Source: a bacterium
GTDB lineage: Bacteria; Methylomirabilota; Methylomirabilia; Methylomirabilales; 2-02-FULL-66-22
Direction: 5' to 3'
NCBI GenBank assembly: GCA_029580855.1
Contig: JAKPQH010000070.1
Coordinates: 1-54,684, forward strand
DNA: 54,684 bases
The notes under the pieces were generated by a model. The model worked only from the letters and a program-made list of their open reading frames with translations. It was not told where the DNA came from and did no database searches. A program made the position numbers and the translations under genes. This document shows positions 32,611 to 40,218 of the stretch, one piece after another; position 1 is the stretch's first letter; each line of letters opens with the position of its first letter.

Positions 32611-34356
32611 CTACTGAACCAGCGGCAGGGTGAAGCGGAACGTCGATCCCTTGCTGGGCTCGCTCTCGACCGCCACGTGGCTGCCGTGCGCCTCGATGGT
32701 CTGCTTCACCACGGCCAGGCCGATGCCGACCCCGCCGTACTGCCGCGTGAGGGAGCTGTCCGCCTGGTAGAACCGCTCGAAGATCTTCTCGTGCTGATCC
32801 GCCGGAATGCCGATGCCCGTGTCTTGGACCGTGATCTCCACGCCGGGTTGCCCATCCTCGCCCGTGGCCTGCCGCGCCCCGGCGACGACGGTGCCTCCCG
32901 CCGGCGTGAACTTGATGGCGTTGTCCAGCAGATGATTGAGGGCCATCGTCAATTCCTGCGGGTCAGCCGACACGGGCGGCAGTCCGTCGGGCGTCGCGAC
33001 CTGCAGGGTGAGTTTCCGTTCGGCGGCTCGGCTCTGGAAGGCGTTCGCCACGGTCCGGAGCAACGCCGGCACATCCGTCGGCTCGCGCTTCAGCGCCATG
33101 GCCCCCTGGTCCAGGCGGATGAACGCCAGCAGGCTCTCGATGAGGTTCAGCAAGCGCTTTCCGCTGTCGGCGATGGCCTGCACGCCGCGGACCGCGTTGG
33201 CGGGGAGGGTCCCCATGCCGCCGCCCAGGAGGATCTCGGTGTACCCGAGAATGGGCGCCAGCGGCGTGCGAAGCTCGTGCGAGATCGCGTTCAGGAAGTC
33301 CGTCTTCATGCGGTCGAGGGCCTGCAACTGCGCCAGGGTGCGCTGGACCTCTTCGTAGAGTTTGGCGTTCTCCACCGCGACCGCCGCCTGCGACGACAGA
33401 CTGGCCAGGAGCTGCTCGTCGAGCGCGGTGAACTCGGCGTCCCGTTTGTTCAGGACCTGGAAAACGCCGATCACCTGGCCGCGGCGGTTCCGCATCGGAA
33501 CGCACAGGATGCTGCGGGTCTGGTAGCCCGTTTTCTTGTCGACCTCGGGGTTGAAGCGCGGGTCCCGGTACGCGTCGCTGATGCGCACCGGGTTCCCGGT
33601 GGTGGCCACCAGGCCGGCGATGCCCGCGCTCAGCGGGATGCGTATTTCCTTGTTGCCCAGACCTTCCGCGACGCGAGACCACAGCTCGTTTTTGACCGAG
33701 TCGACCACGAAGACGGTGCTGCGTTCGGCCTGGAGCAGGTGGGAGGTGGTCTGGGAGATGGTGCGCAGCAGGGCATCCAGGTCCAATTCCGAGCTGATGG
33801 CGGCGCCGATCTTCATCAGACGGGAGAGGCGGTCCAGGCTCGTCCGCAGCCCGTCGTACAGCTGCGCGTTGGCCATGGCGATGCCGATCTGCGCGGCCAG
33901 CAGGCTCAGCACCTCTTCGTCCTCGGGCGTGAAGTCGCCGGTGCGCTTGTTCAAGAGCTCCAGCACGCCCAGGATTTCCTCGCGCCGGTTTTTGATGGGC
34001 ACGCAGAGGATCTGCTGCGTGCGATACCCGGTGATCTCGTCAACCCCTCGGTAGAAGCGCGGGTCGGCGTAGGCGTCGGTGATCAAGATCGACTTCCCGG
34101 TGCCCGCCACCATCCCGGTCACGCCCTGATGCAATTTGAGGCGGATGGTCTTGTCCGTCAGGCCGAGGGCAACCGCGGAGTAGATCTCGCCCGCCGCCTT
34201 GTCGACCAGATACAGCGCGGCCCGATCCGCTTCCAGGAGCGTGCAAGCCTGCTGGGGGACCAGCGCCAGGATGTTGTCCAGATCGTTTTCGGCGTTGGCC
34301 AGGTGCACGATATCCAGGACGCCCCGCAGCTTGTCCCTGGTGATCTCGGATCCCAT
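32611..34356 (-). CDS. Soluble sensor histidine kinase (GAF-GAF-HisKA-HATPase)
   Basis: 581 aa without TM segments. The two GAF domains (about 15-165 and 185-340) are near-duplicates of each other: both contain ITDAY/ISDAY..PRF, then an ITGY/KTGY turn and ILCVPI/ILCVPM, so they probably arose by internal duplication. HisKA has the phospho-His in NAISHELRTPLAPILGY (about 360). HATPase has NHLLDNAIKFTP, DTGIGIP and GVGIGLAVVK. There is no receiver. It lies 60 nt below the HtrA-like pseudoprotease gene, suggesting co-transcription. The single-domain response regulator at 53508 is a distant candidate partner only. Confidence 0.94.
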   Translation of the reverse strand: MGSEITRDKLRGVLDIVHLANAENDLDNILALVPQQACTLLEADRAALYLVDKAAGEIYSAVALGLTDKTIRLKLHQGVTGMVAGTGKSILITDAYADPRFYRGVDEITGYRTQQILCVPIKNRREEILGVLELLNKRTGDFTPEDEEVLSLLAAQIGIAMANAQLYDGLRTSLDRLSRLMKIGAAISSELDLDALLRTISQTTSHLLQAERSTVFVVDSVKNELWSRVAEGLGNKEIRIPLSAGIAGLVATTGNPVRISDAYRDPRFNPEVDKKTGYQTRSILCVPMRNRRGQVIGVFQVLNKRDAEFTALDEQLLASLSSQAAVAVENAKLYEEVQRTLAQLQALDRMKTDFLNAISHELRTPLAPILGYTEILLGGGMGTLPANAVRGVQAIADSGKRLLNLIESLLAFIRLDQGAMALKREPTDVPALLRTVANAFQSRAAERKLTLQVATPDGLPPVSADPQELTMALNHLLDNAIKFTPAGGTVVAGARQATGEDGQPGVEITVQDTGIGIPADQHEKIFERFYQADSSLTRQYGGVGIGLAVVKQTIEAHGSHVAVESEPSKGSTFRFTLPLVQ

Positions 34357-34416
34357 GGCGCCTCCACCTCACCGGAACTCGACGGCGTGCGACCGCATCG
34401 GGCCTGCCCGGACGGT

Positions 34417-35313
34417 CTACGCGTAGAACTCGGCTCGGTCCCCGCTGGACACGTCGATGACCAGACGCTCCGCCTTTCTGACGACGCCCAGGTGCACGAG
34501 GGAACCGGCGGACCGCTCCCACAGTTGCCGGTACATCTCTTCCCGTGTCGCAACTTCGGCGAAGTTCACGGCCACGATGACGTCCCCCTCCTGGACCCCC
34601 GCGCGGGCCGCGGGTCCGTCCGGCACCAGTCCGGACACGACCACCCCCGTCGCCGCGGGTTCGGCGTAGATCCCGACCCAGGCCCGCCGCATGCGCCCCG
34701 GGATGCGGCCGAACCGCAGCCAGTCCTGTCGGTGATCGGCGAACAGGTGGACGGGAATCGCCATGCTGAATCGCCCCGCTTGCCCCAAGCTGAGCGAGGT
34801 GATTCCCTGGAGCCGCCCTCGGTTGTCGAAGAGCGCCCCGCCCCCGAACCCGGGGTTGATGGCGGAGGACTGGATGGCCGACTCCAGCATATACTCCCAA
34901 TAGGCGTCGAACGGCCCCAGATCCGTGACGACGCCCGTGCTCACACGCCGCTCCGTGGCGCCGGTGCTCGCCAGGATGAACACCTCCTGCCCTTTGCGCA
35001 GGGCCCGCGAATCGCCCAGCGCGGCGAACGCTCCCGGGTGCCGGGACACGCGGAGCGCCGCCAGCCCGCTCTCGAAGTCCTGTGCCAGGATTTCCGCCTG
35101 GCAGTTCTCGCCGCCGGGGAACGTGGCGCGGATGGAGCGGCCTCCCATGACCACGTAATTCACGGTCAGGGCGACGCCAGGCTCGACCATCACCGCCGAG
35201 CCCATCCGCTCGTCGCCCAGAATCGCCACCGAGCGATGATCCGACGAAACCTGCACCCGCAGGGCCACAGTCGTGGGCAGCAGCGCGCGAACGAGCCCGA
35301 CACTTGCGTCCAT
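34417..35313 (-). CDS. HtrA/DegP-like pseudoprotease with PDZ domain
   Basis: 298 aa with a trypsin-like fold (about 30-200) plus a PDZ domain (about 205-290, VVSGLVPDGPAARAGVQEGDVIVAVN). It aligns well with HtrA, but all three catalytic positions are changed: the usual TNNHVV reads TVNYVV (His to Tyr53), the DPETDLAVL-type motif reads DFESGLAAL (Asp to Gly83), and NPGNSGGPL reads NPGFGGGAL (Ser to Gly157). The surrounding frame is intact, so this is an inactive binding protein, not a broken gene. It lacks a signal peptide, so it is cytoplasmic. It heads a unit with the GAF kinase, perhaps as its regulator. I prefer the ATG at 35313; a TTG is 4 codons earlier. Confidence 0.85.
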   Translation of the reverse strand: MDASVGLVRALLPTTVALRVQVSSDHRSVAILGDERMGSAVMVEPGVALTVNYVVMGGRSIRATFPGGENCQAEILAQDFESGLAALRVSRHPGAFAALGDSRALRKGQEVFILASTGATERRVSTGVVTDLGPFDAYWEYMLESAIQSSAINPGFGGGALFDNRGRLQGITSLSLGQAGRFSMAIPVHLFADHRQDWLRFGRIPGRMRRAWVGIYAEPAATGVVVSGLVPDGPAARAGVQEGDVIVAVNFAEVATREEMYRQLWERSAGSLVHLGVVRKAERLVIDVSSGDRAEFYA

Positions 35314-35331
35314 TGCGACTACCAAGAAACG

Positions 35332-35456
35332 GGCAATTAGGCAATTTGGCGACTAGCAAGTAGGAACAACGGACCGACCCTCCGAGTTGCCACATCGCCG
35401 AATTGCCAGATCGCCGAGTTGCCCAGTTGCCGAGTTACCCGATTGCCGAATCGCCC
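35332..35456. repeat. 8-bp degenerate tandem arrays in inverted pair
   Basis: Left array: GGCAATTA, GGCAATTT, GGCGACTA (35332-35355). Right array: nine octamers in phase from 35381 to 35452 (TCCGAGTT, GCCACATC, GCCGAATT, GCCAGATC, GCCGAGTT, GCCCAGTT, GCCGAGTT, ACCCGATT, GCCGAATC). Right units are the reverse complement, phase-shifted, of the left ones, so the pair has a dyad. It fills the spacer between trxB and the HtrA-like gene and runs up to the trxB stop. Confidence 0.85.
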
Positions 35457-36377
35457 CTACCCCTCGTGTTCCAAGAACCGCTCCGCGTCGATGGCGGCCA
35501 TGCAACCCGAACCGGCGGCGGTGATCGCCTGGCGGTAGACGTGATCCTGCACATCGCCCGCCGCAAACACGCCGGGGACGCTGGTCTTGGTTCCGTCGTG
35601 CGTCGTGATGTAACCGACCGCGTCCATCTCGATGAGGCCACGAAAGACCGCCGTGTTCGGTGTGTGGCCGATGGCGACAAACACCCCGTCCACTCGGTGG
35701 TCGACGACCGCGCCGGTCTTCACGTTCCGAACGCGCACGGCGGTGACCTTTTGCTGGGCGACGTCCAGGATCTCCTCGGGAACCGAGTCCCACAGAAACG
35801 CGATCTTGGGGTTTCCGAAGGCCTTGTCTTGCATGATCTTGGAGGCCCGCAGCCTGTCTCGCCGATGGATCACGGTCACGCGTTTGGCGAATTTGGTCAA
35901 GAACAGTGCCTCTTCCAGGGCGGAGTCGCCGCCGCCGACCACCATGACCTCCTGGTCCTGGAAAAAGAAGCCGTCACACGTCGCGCAGGTGGAGACGCCG
36001 TGTCCAACCAGCTTGCGCTCCGATTCCAGGCCCAGCATCTTGGCCGAGGCCCCCGTGGCGATGATCAGACTCCGGCACTCCTCCGTCGCGCCGTCGATCG
36101 TGATCCGGAAGGGTCTCCGGCTGAGGTCTGCGGCCGTCGCGGCGCCCTGGCGGTATTCCGCGCCGAACCGCTCGGCCTGCTGTCGCATGGATCGGATGAG
36201 GTCGGGACCCATCAGCCCCTCGGGAAAGCCGGGGAAATTCTCCACCGTGGTGGTGAGGGTCAGCTGTCCGCCGGGTTCATGCCCGTCGACGATCAAGGGC
36301 TTTAGGTGCGCCCGCGCCGAGTAAAGGCCGGCCGTCAACCCGGCCGGTCCGGATCCGAGAATGATGAGATCGCGCAT
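35457..36377 (-). CDS. trxB: Thioredoxin-disulfide reductase
   Basis: A 306-aa FAD/NADPH flavoprotein reducing thioredoxin. FAD-binding GSGPAGLTAGLYSARA is N-terminal. The redox dithiol is CATCDG (about 136-139). The NADPH-binding motif is VVGGGDSALEEALFL, with HRRDRLRAS as the 2'-phosphate-binding Arg pair. The C-terminal FAD motif is VFAAGDVQDHVYRQAITAAGSG. The ATG at 36377 has GGAGGT 9 nt upstream; an upstream extension to 36437 has no family sequence. No thioredoxin gene is next to it. The 306-bp spacer upstream (36378-36683) shows no gene. Confidence 0.96.
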   Translation of the reverse strand: MRDLIILGSGPAGLTAGLYSARAHLKPLIVDGHEPGGQLTLTTTVENFPGFPEGLMGPDLIRSMRQQAERFGAEYRQGAATAADLSRRPFRITIDGATEECRSLIIATGASAKMLGLESERKLVGHGVSTCATCDGFFFQDQEVMVVGGGDSALEEALFLTKFAKRVTVIHRRDRLRASKIMQDKAFGNPKIAFLWDSVPEEILDVAQQKVTAVRVRNVKTGAVVDHRVDGVFVAIGHTPNTAVFRGLIEMDAVGYITTHDGTKTSVPGVFAAGDVQDHVYRQAITAAGSGCMAAIDAERFLEHEG

Positions 36378-36683
36378 GGGATCGACACCTCCGTGGATTT
36401 GATACGCCCGGTGGACCGGGACGCGCTTGCCGCGCACACCCCCAGCGGAGCGCGCGCCGCGGCGCGGGTCGCCATCGGCCGCGCCCGCAGCCCGCGCCGC
36501 CTCGGCGGAGCGGCCGGTTCAGACGGTATCAGACGCCCCCAAAGCCGTCAAGAAGTCATGCGGGAGTCGGGGCGCGGCGGGACACCGGCGGACCGGCGGC
36601 TCCGCACCGCAGCACCGTCACGGGGAAGGCCGAGGGAAGGCGCAGGAGCAGCGCGCGGCGGCGGAAAGCCGCGCGACGGAGAT

Positions 36684-37076
36684 TCAGCGGGGCATCCTCG
36701 GAGCGCACGCGTCGCCGGTAGCCTCGAGCGTCTCCAGGGTACGCGCCAGCGCGGCCTGCTGTTCGGACGTGAGTTCGGTGAACGCCAGGCCGCTGTGGTA
36801 GCGTAACCCGCGATCGCCCTCCCCGCCCTCCACCACGGAGCCGGCCCCTTTGAGCAGGCTCCATACGACGCGCGCGGCCAGGTGCACCGACCCGAACGGA
36901 AGCGGGAATTCCAGGGAGCAGGTGGTTCCGGGCTGGAGGGGTACGGCGTGTTCGATGCCGACGCCGGCGGTACTGAGATCGAGAATCCGCGCTTCGTAAC
37001 TGTCGAGCACCCGTGCGCTGAGATGCCACGGGACGGCGACTCGCGCCACCCTCCGGCGGTCCAGCATCGCCCCCAT
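36684..37076 (-). CDS. PilZ domain protein (cyclic di-GMP receptor)
   Basis: 130 aa, a stand-alone PilZ domain. Both c-di-GMP motifs are present: the N-terminal Arg cluster RRRVARVAV (RxxxR-type) and DLSTAGVGI (D-x-S-x-x-G). A later strand (FGSVHLAARVVWSL) and a terminal helix (ELTSEQQAALARTLETLEA) complete the fold. It should bind c-di-GMP and regulate a partner that cannot be seen here; no GGDEF or EAL gene is in the window. I choose the ATG at 37076, with GGGGG 8 nt upstream; ATGs lie also 3 codons downstream and 10 codons upstream. Confidence 0.9.
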   Translation of the reverse strand: MGAMLDRRRVARVAVPWHLSARVLDSYEARILDLSTAGVGIEHAVPLQPGTTCSLEFPLPFGSVHLAARVVWSLLKGAGSVVEGGEGDRGLRYHSGLAFTELTSEQQAALARTLETLEATGDACAPRMPR

Positions 37077-37523
37077 AGTCCGTGCCCCCTGGTGATTCGC
37101 GTCCAAACCGACAGGCCCGCGACGGGCCGCATCCCATCCAAACGACTCGCGCGAAGCTACGCCGAACTTGGATGGCTGTCAAGCGGTGCATCCGACCGCG
37201 CCTCCCGCGCCGCGGTATCCCGCGGGGACCGGGCTGAGCGCACGCCGACCCCACCGAGCCAGCAGCGCCGGCTGTAGCGCTTTTCCGTTGGCGCAACCGG
37301 TGCGCCGTACGGACGGCGCATGGCAGGCATCCGGCGGCGCCCAGCCGAGACCGTGGTGTTGGCGATGATGTCCGGTCGTATAGACATTTCGCCGAAACCG
37401 GCCGGCCGACGCGTTGCACCGTGTGGCCTGACGTGGTAGCGTGCGGTTCGCTTTGGTTGGCCGACCCATCGCGGCCGGTTCCAACGCGAGACCGATGGCC
37501 GAGGGCCCTCGAGGTGTAAGCCC
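37077..37523. other. 447-bp divergent spacer
   Basis: Between PilZ (minus) and the small unknown gene (plus). No gene, repeat or clear promoter was recognised. Confidence 0.35.
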
Positions 37524-37796
37524 ATGCCGCGCCCCCGTTCCACCACAGCTTCCGCAGCGCCGTTTGGCGCATCGCAGGTCGTCGGCGAGCCCGTCCTCTT
37601 CAAAGACACCGTCCTCCGACTCGTCAAGGACAGTTCCGGGGGCTGGGTCGAGACCTGGAACGGCTTCGATTGGGTCAAACCCGCCTCCGGCCCCGGTCCG
37701 GCAACCCACTGGGTTTCCGGCCGTCGAATGACCGACGCGGAGTTGGCGCAGCGAGGCATCCGCCCCCCGTCCGGGCATCGGGCGCCGGACTCTTGA
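37524..37796 (+). CDS. Small hypothetical protein, 90 aa
   Basis: A low-complexity start of about 15 residues is followed by a compact aromatic core (VLFKDTVLRLVKDSSGGWVE, then TWNGFDWVKP) and a helix MTDAELAQRGI. It has the look of a small folded domain; no family is recognised and no cysteine or metal motif is seen. GAGGTG lies 7 nt before the ATG, the best support for its reality. It stands alone on the plus strand ahead of the cold-shock gene, separated by about 600 bp. Confidence 0.6.
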   Translation: MPRPRSTTASAAPFGASQVVGEPVLFKDTVLRLVKDSSGGWVETWNGFDWVKPASGPGPATHWVSGRRMTDAELAQRGIRPPSGHRAPDS

Positions 37797-38228
37797 GCGG
37801 TCACACGGCCGCCATCCGTCCCCTCCTCGGGCCCCGATGCCCCGCGAGCGCCCCGCAGTCGAGCCGCCGCAGGATGTCACCGAACTCACCCTAAAGCCGG
37901 CCCCCCCGGATCCGTCGAAAACCGACTGCCCCCGGAAGGTTCTCGCTTCCACCGGCGTGAACGCACCCTCGTTGGTCCGGACGATGCGGGACGGCGGACG
38001 GCAGAGGGGACGTTGCCACGTTTGACACTTTCACACGAATGCCTCCGACGTGTCCAGATTTTGGATACGCCGAGCCAGCCGAGTGACTCCCCTGTCAGGG
38101 CAACACCGATCCTCTTCCCGGGCGTCGGCGCTCCCCCGATTAAGCTTGGTCTACGAAAAACGGGACCTCGACAATGTGACACGGGCGATAGAGGTCGCCA
38201 CCCTGACGCGTAGCGCTGCAGATAATAC
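37797..38228. other. 432-bp spacer upstream of the cold-shock promoter
   Basis: No gene seen. It contains a TGTCCA-N5-TGGATA dyad at 38051-38067, related to the TGGACA words near 17.0 kb and 17.9 kb. Confidence 0.35.
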
Positions 38229-38257
38229 TTGACAGGACGGTGGTCCCTGGCTATGCT
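38229..38257 (+). promoter_or_regulatory. Consensus sigma-70 promoter of the cold-shock gene
   Basis: Perfect -35 TTGACA, 17-bp spacer, -10 TATGCT. Initiation near 38264 would give a leader of about 140 nt before the TTG start. This is the strongest promoter I can see in the window. Confidence 0.8.
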
Positions 38258-38306
38258 ACGCGCCGTTTGGTAGGTGATGTTCCGTAAGGTTGTCCCCGAG
38301 GAGGAG

Positions 38307-38346
38307 CCGCAGGAGCAGACACCGCTCGTGCGGTTTTTTGTTTCTA
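38307..38346 (+). terminator. Intrinsic terminator inside the cold-shock leader (attenuator)
   Basis: CCGCAGGAGC pairs with GCTCGTGCGG over a 10-position stem with one G-G mismatch and a 7-nt loop, followed directly by TTTTTTGTTTCT. A shorter ACCGC/GCGGT stem before the same T-tract is an alternative. It lies about 45 nt after the predicted start site and 43 nt before the Shine-Dalgarno, so it would end transcripts before the gene. Confidence 0.65.
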
Positions 38347-38356
38347 GGGGTCAAAC

Positions 38357-38372
38357 GCGCCCAGCCGGGCGC
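38357..38372 (+). promoter_or_regulatory. Small GC hairpin before the cold-shock Shine-Dalgarno
   Basis: GCGCCC-AGCC-GGGCGC, a perfect 6-bp stem with a 4-nt loop, 16 nt before AAGGAGGT (38389-38396). It may be part of the leader fold. Confidence 0.45.
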
Positions 38373-38404
38373 GGGAGCGCCAGAGAGGAAGGAGGTGTTG
38401 TCAG

Positions 38405-38611
38405 TTGCGCAGCAAGGGAACCGTAAAGTGGTTCAACGATGCGAAGGGGTTTGGATTCATCGAGCGACCTGACGGTGAGGATGTGTTCGTGCACTATTCC
38501 GCCATTCAGGCTGATGGCTTCAAGACCCTGAACGAGGGACAGGCCGTCGAGTTCGACGTGGTCAAGGGTCCCAAGGGCTTGCAGGCCGCGAACGTGACGC
38601 GCACCGCCTAA
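38405..38611 (+). CDS. csp: Cold-shock protein (CspA family RNA chaperone)
   Basis: 68 aa, a complete cold-shock domain. RNP1 (KGFGFI) and RNP2 (VFVHYSAI) motifs are intact, as is the [11 protein letters not shown] start. It binds single-stranded RNA and DNA, melts RNA structure and can act as an antiterminator. The start is a TTG at 38405, fixed by a near-perfect AAGGAGGT 8 nt upstream. A consensus promoter, a leader terminator and a strong 3' terminator frame the gene as a single unit. It probably attenuates or feeds back on its own leader. Confidence 0.97.
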   Translation: MRSKGTVKWFNDAKGFGFIERPDGEDVFVHYSAIQADGFKTLNEGQAVEFDVVKGPKGLQAANVTRTA

Positions 38612-38644
38612 CCCGTTACACGTCGCATCAGCCGGAGCGAAGAC

Positions 38645-38677
38645 GGCCCCCGGGTCACCCCGGGGGCCTTGTCTTTT
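38645..38677 (+). terminator. Intrinsic terminator of the cold-shock gene
   Basis: GGCCCCCGGG-TCAC-CCCGGGGGCC, a perfect 10-bp stem with a 4-nt loop followed by TTGTCTTTT, 34 nt after the stop codon. Confidence 0.9.
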
Positions 38678-38692
38678 GCGGAGGACACCGCC

Positions 38693-38965
38693 TCAACCCT
38701 TCTCGGAGAGTTTCTTGCCGCACGCGGGGCAGAACGCGCCTTCCGTCGATAGCGGACGCCCACACTGTGGGCAGATCTTCTTCGACTCCTCGTCCAGCCG
38801 ACCCTTGGTCTCGGCCTCATCCGGTTCGCGCTTCTCCGAGGCCTCCTTGAACCCCTTGATGGCCTTCCCGAGCGAGCTCCCGATCTCCGGCAAGCGGTTC
38901 GCGCCGAAGATCAGCACGGCGATGACGAGAATGACGATGAGTTCCGGCATGCCCAGCCCAAACAT
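38693..38965 (-). CDS. tatA: Sec-independent translocase TatA/E with C-terminal zinc ribbon
   Basis: 90 aa. The N-terminal TM helix and hinge are typical TatA ([20 protein letters not shown], then [22 protein letters not shown]). After the charged amphipathic region, where TatA proteins usually end in a disordered tail, there is a zinc ribbon: CPQCGRPL ... FCPACGKKL, two CPxCG knuckles 14 residues apart. The fusion is unusual. TatA forms the protein-conducting oligomer of the twin-arginine pathway; the ribbon might bind metal or a partner. The ATG at 38965 has AAAGGAG 5 nt upstream. No tatB or tatC lies nearby. Confidence 0.92.
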   Translation of the reverse strand: MFGLGMPELIVILVIAVLIFGANRLPEIGSSLGKAIKGFKEASEKREPDEAETKGRLDEESKKICPQCGRPLSTEGAFCPACGKKLSEKG

Positions 38966-39064
38966 CACGTCTCCTTTCGTGACCCCGCATCCGATTTGGC
39001 GGTCTGCGCGGACCCCAGGCGGTGTCGGCGTGCTCGGCGAACCTCGACGTCGGGGACGCGCCGC

Positions 39065-39796
39065 TCACAGAAGCCGCTGGCCGCCGTCCACGGTGAGAAT
39101 TTCGCCCGTGACAAAATCGCTCTCGACCAGATACACGGCCGCGCGGGCAATGTCCTCGGGCTCGCCCAGCCGGCGCAAGGGGACGCGCTCCACGGCCCGC
39201 GCCCGCTCGTCGGGGGCGCTGCCGTCCGGAAGCAGCACCGTACCCGGACAGATGGCGTTGACCTGAACCGCGGGCGCCAGCGCCTTGGCCAGCCCCGTGG
39301 TCAGCGCCAGCAGACCCGCCTTTGATACCGAGTACGGAATGAAGTCCGCCCAGACCCGGGCGGCGGCGATGTCGGCCACATTGACAATCTTGCCGCGACC
39401 CCGCCGGCACATGATCTCGCTTACCTGCCGGCACAGGAGAAACGGCGCCTTGAGGTTCACGGCGAGAAATCGATCCCAATCCGCCTCCGTCAGCGTCGGG
39501 AAGGGGGTCCGATAGAAGATGGCGGCGCTGTTCACGAGGATATCGACGCGGCCGAAAGCTCGCATGGCGCTCTCGACCATCGTGTCGAGCTCCGCCGGGA
39601 CGGCAAGGTCGGCCTGGATCGCGACTGGTTTCCCGCCCATTTTTTTTGCGAGAGCCAGGACCTCCTGCGCCTCCCGCTCGGAGGTCCGGTAATGCACCAC
39701 CAGTTCGGCCCCCCGCTCCGCCAGTGCCAGCGCAATGCTCCGCCCCACGCGCTTCGCGGCTCCTGTCACCAGCGCCACCTTGCCTTCGATGTCCAT
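39065..39796 (-). CDS. Short-chain dehydrogenase/reductase (FabG / pteridine-reductase-like)
   Basis: 243 aa, a classical SDR. The cofactor motif is TGAAKRVGRSIALAL; its Lys-Arg suits NADP(H). NSAA stands in place of NNAG at about 88. The catalytic Tyr-Lys is in YSVSKAG (about 154-158). The TGAAKRVG form and the HYRTSEREA strand recall pteridine/dihydropteridine reductases such as FolM, so a folate role is as likely as fatty-acid reduction. GGAG is 7 nt before the ATG. It lies 96 nt upstream of tatA on the same strand. Confidence 0.9.
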   Translation of the reverse strand: MDIEGKVALVTGAAKRVGRSIALALAERGAELVVHYRTSEREAQEVLALAKKMGGKPVAIQADLAVPAELDTMVESAMRAFGRVDILVNSAAIFYRTPFPTLTEADWDRFLAVNLKAPFLLCRQVSEIMCRRGRGKIVNVADIAAARVWADFIPYSVSKAGLLALTTGLAKALAPAVQVNAICPGTVLLPDGSAPDERARAVERVPLRRLGEPEDIARAAVYLVESDFVTGEILTVDGGQRLL

Positions 39797-39807
39797 CGCC
39801 GCTCCTG

Positions 39808-39864
39808 CAGAAACCGCAGATTATGGAAGGACCGGATAGATCCGCAGATTGCGCAGATTTCACG
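39808..39864. repeat. Weak CGCAGATT-type 8-bp repeats
   Basis: CCGCAGATT, TCCGCAGATT and GCGCAGATT recur within 57 bp in the spacer above the SDR gene. They are similar in spirit to the other 7/8-bp arrays but with only partial phase. Confidence 0.4.
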
Positions 39865-39869
39865 GGGAG

Positions 39870-40094
39870 TCACCCACCGTATTCAACGGACATCTCCGAC
39901 CAGCCGTGGCGTCGGAAGATCGCCACGTCCACGACGATGGACGTCAGTCCGGCCGAACCGCTCGCCTCCGCGAAGACTCCGGTCCCGGCCACCACCGGCC
40001 GGGCAGGCCCGTCCGCCGCCAGGCGCAGCGCAGCCACGTCGTCCAACGATTCGGGAAGGTAGACGTCAGGGCCGGTCATGGTAATCGACGCCAT
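39870..40094 (-). CDS. Short ORF resembling the start of a CoxM-type FAD-binding subunit
   Basis: 74 aa. The first part (VYLPESLDDVAALRLAADGP, then ARPVVAGTGVF) looks like the N-terminal strand-helix-AGGT region of the FAD subunit of molybdenum hydroxylases, with AGTG for AGGT. The family needs about 280 residues, and the rest does not match. It may be a decayed fragment or an unrelated small protein. The ATG at 40094 has only a weak GGCAGG upstream. It lies 124 nt below polB. Confidence 0.4.
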   Translation of the reverse strand: MASITMTGPDVYLPESLDDVAALRLAADGPARPVVAGTGVFAEASGSAGLTSIVVDVAIFRRHGWSEMSVEYGG

Positions 40095-40218
40095 GGCCTG
40101 CCAGTGCCGTCATACCACGTTTCCATCAAGAGCGCCAGGAGCGCGATGGACTCCACATCGCGTCGACCGAGCCCAACCCGCGATGCCGCCGGCGTCGCTC
40201 GTGGTTCGACGCATCGCC

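Noticed and set aside
32524..35340. A 938-codon plus-strand frame across the GAF kinase and pseudoprotease genes
   Set aside because: It is the antisense shadow of two well-supported genes and has no recognisable domain.
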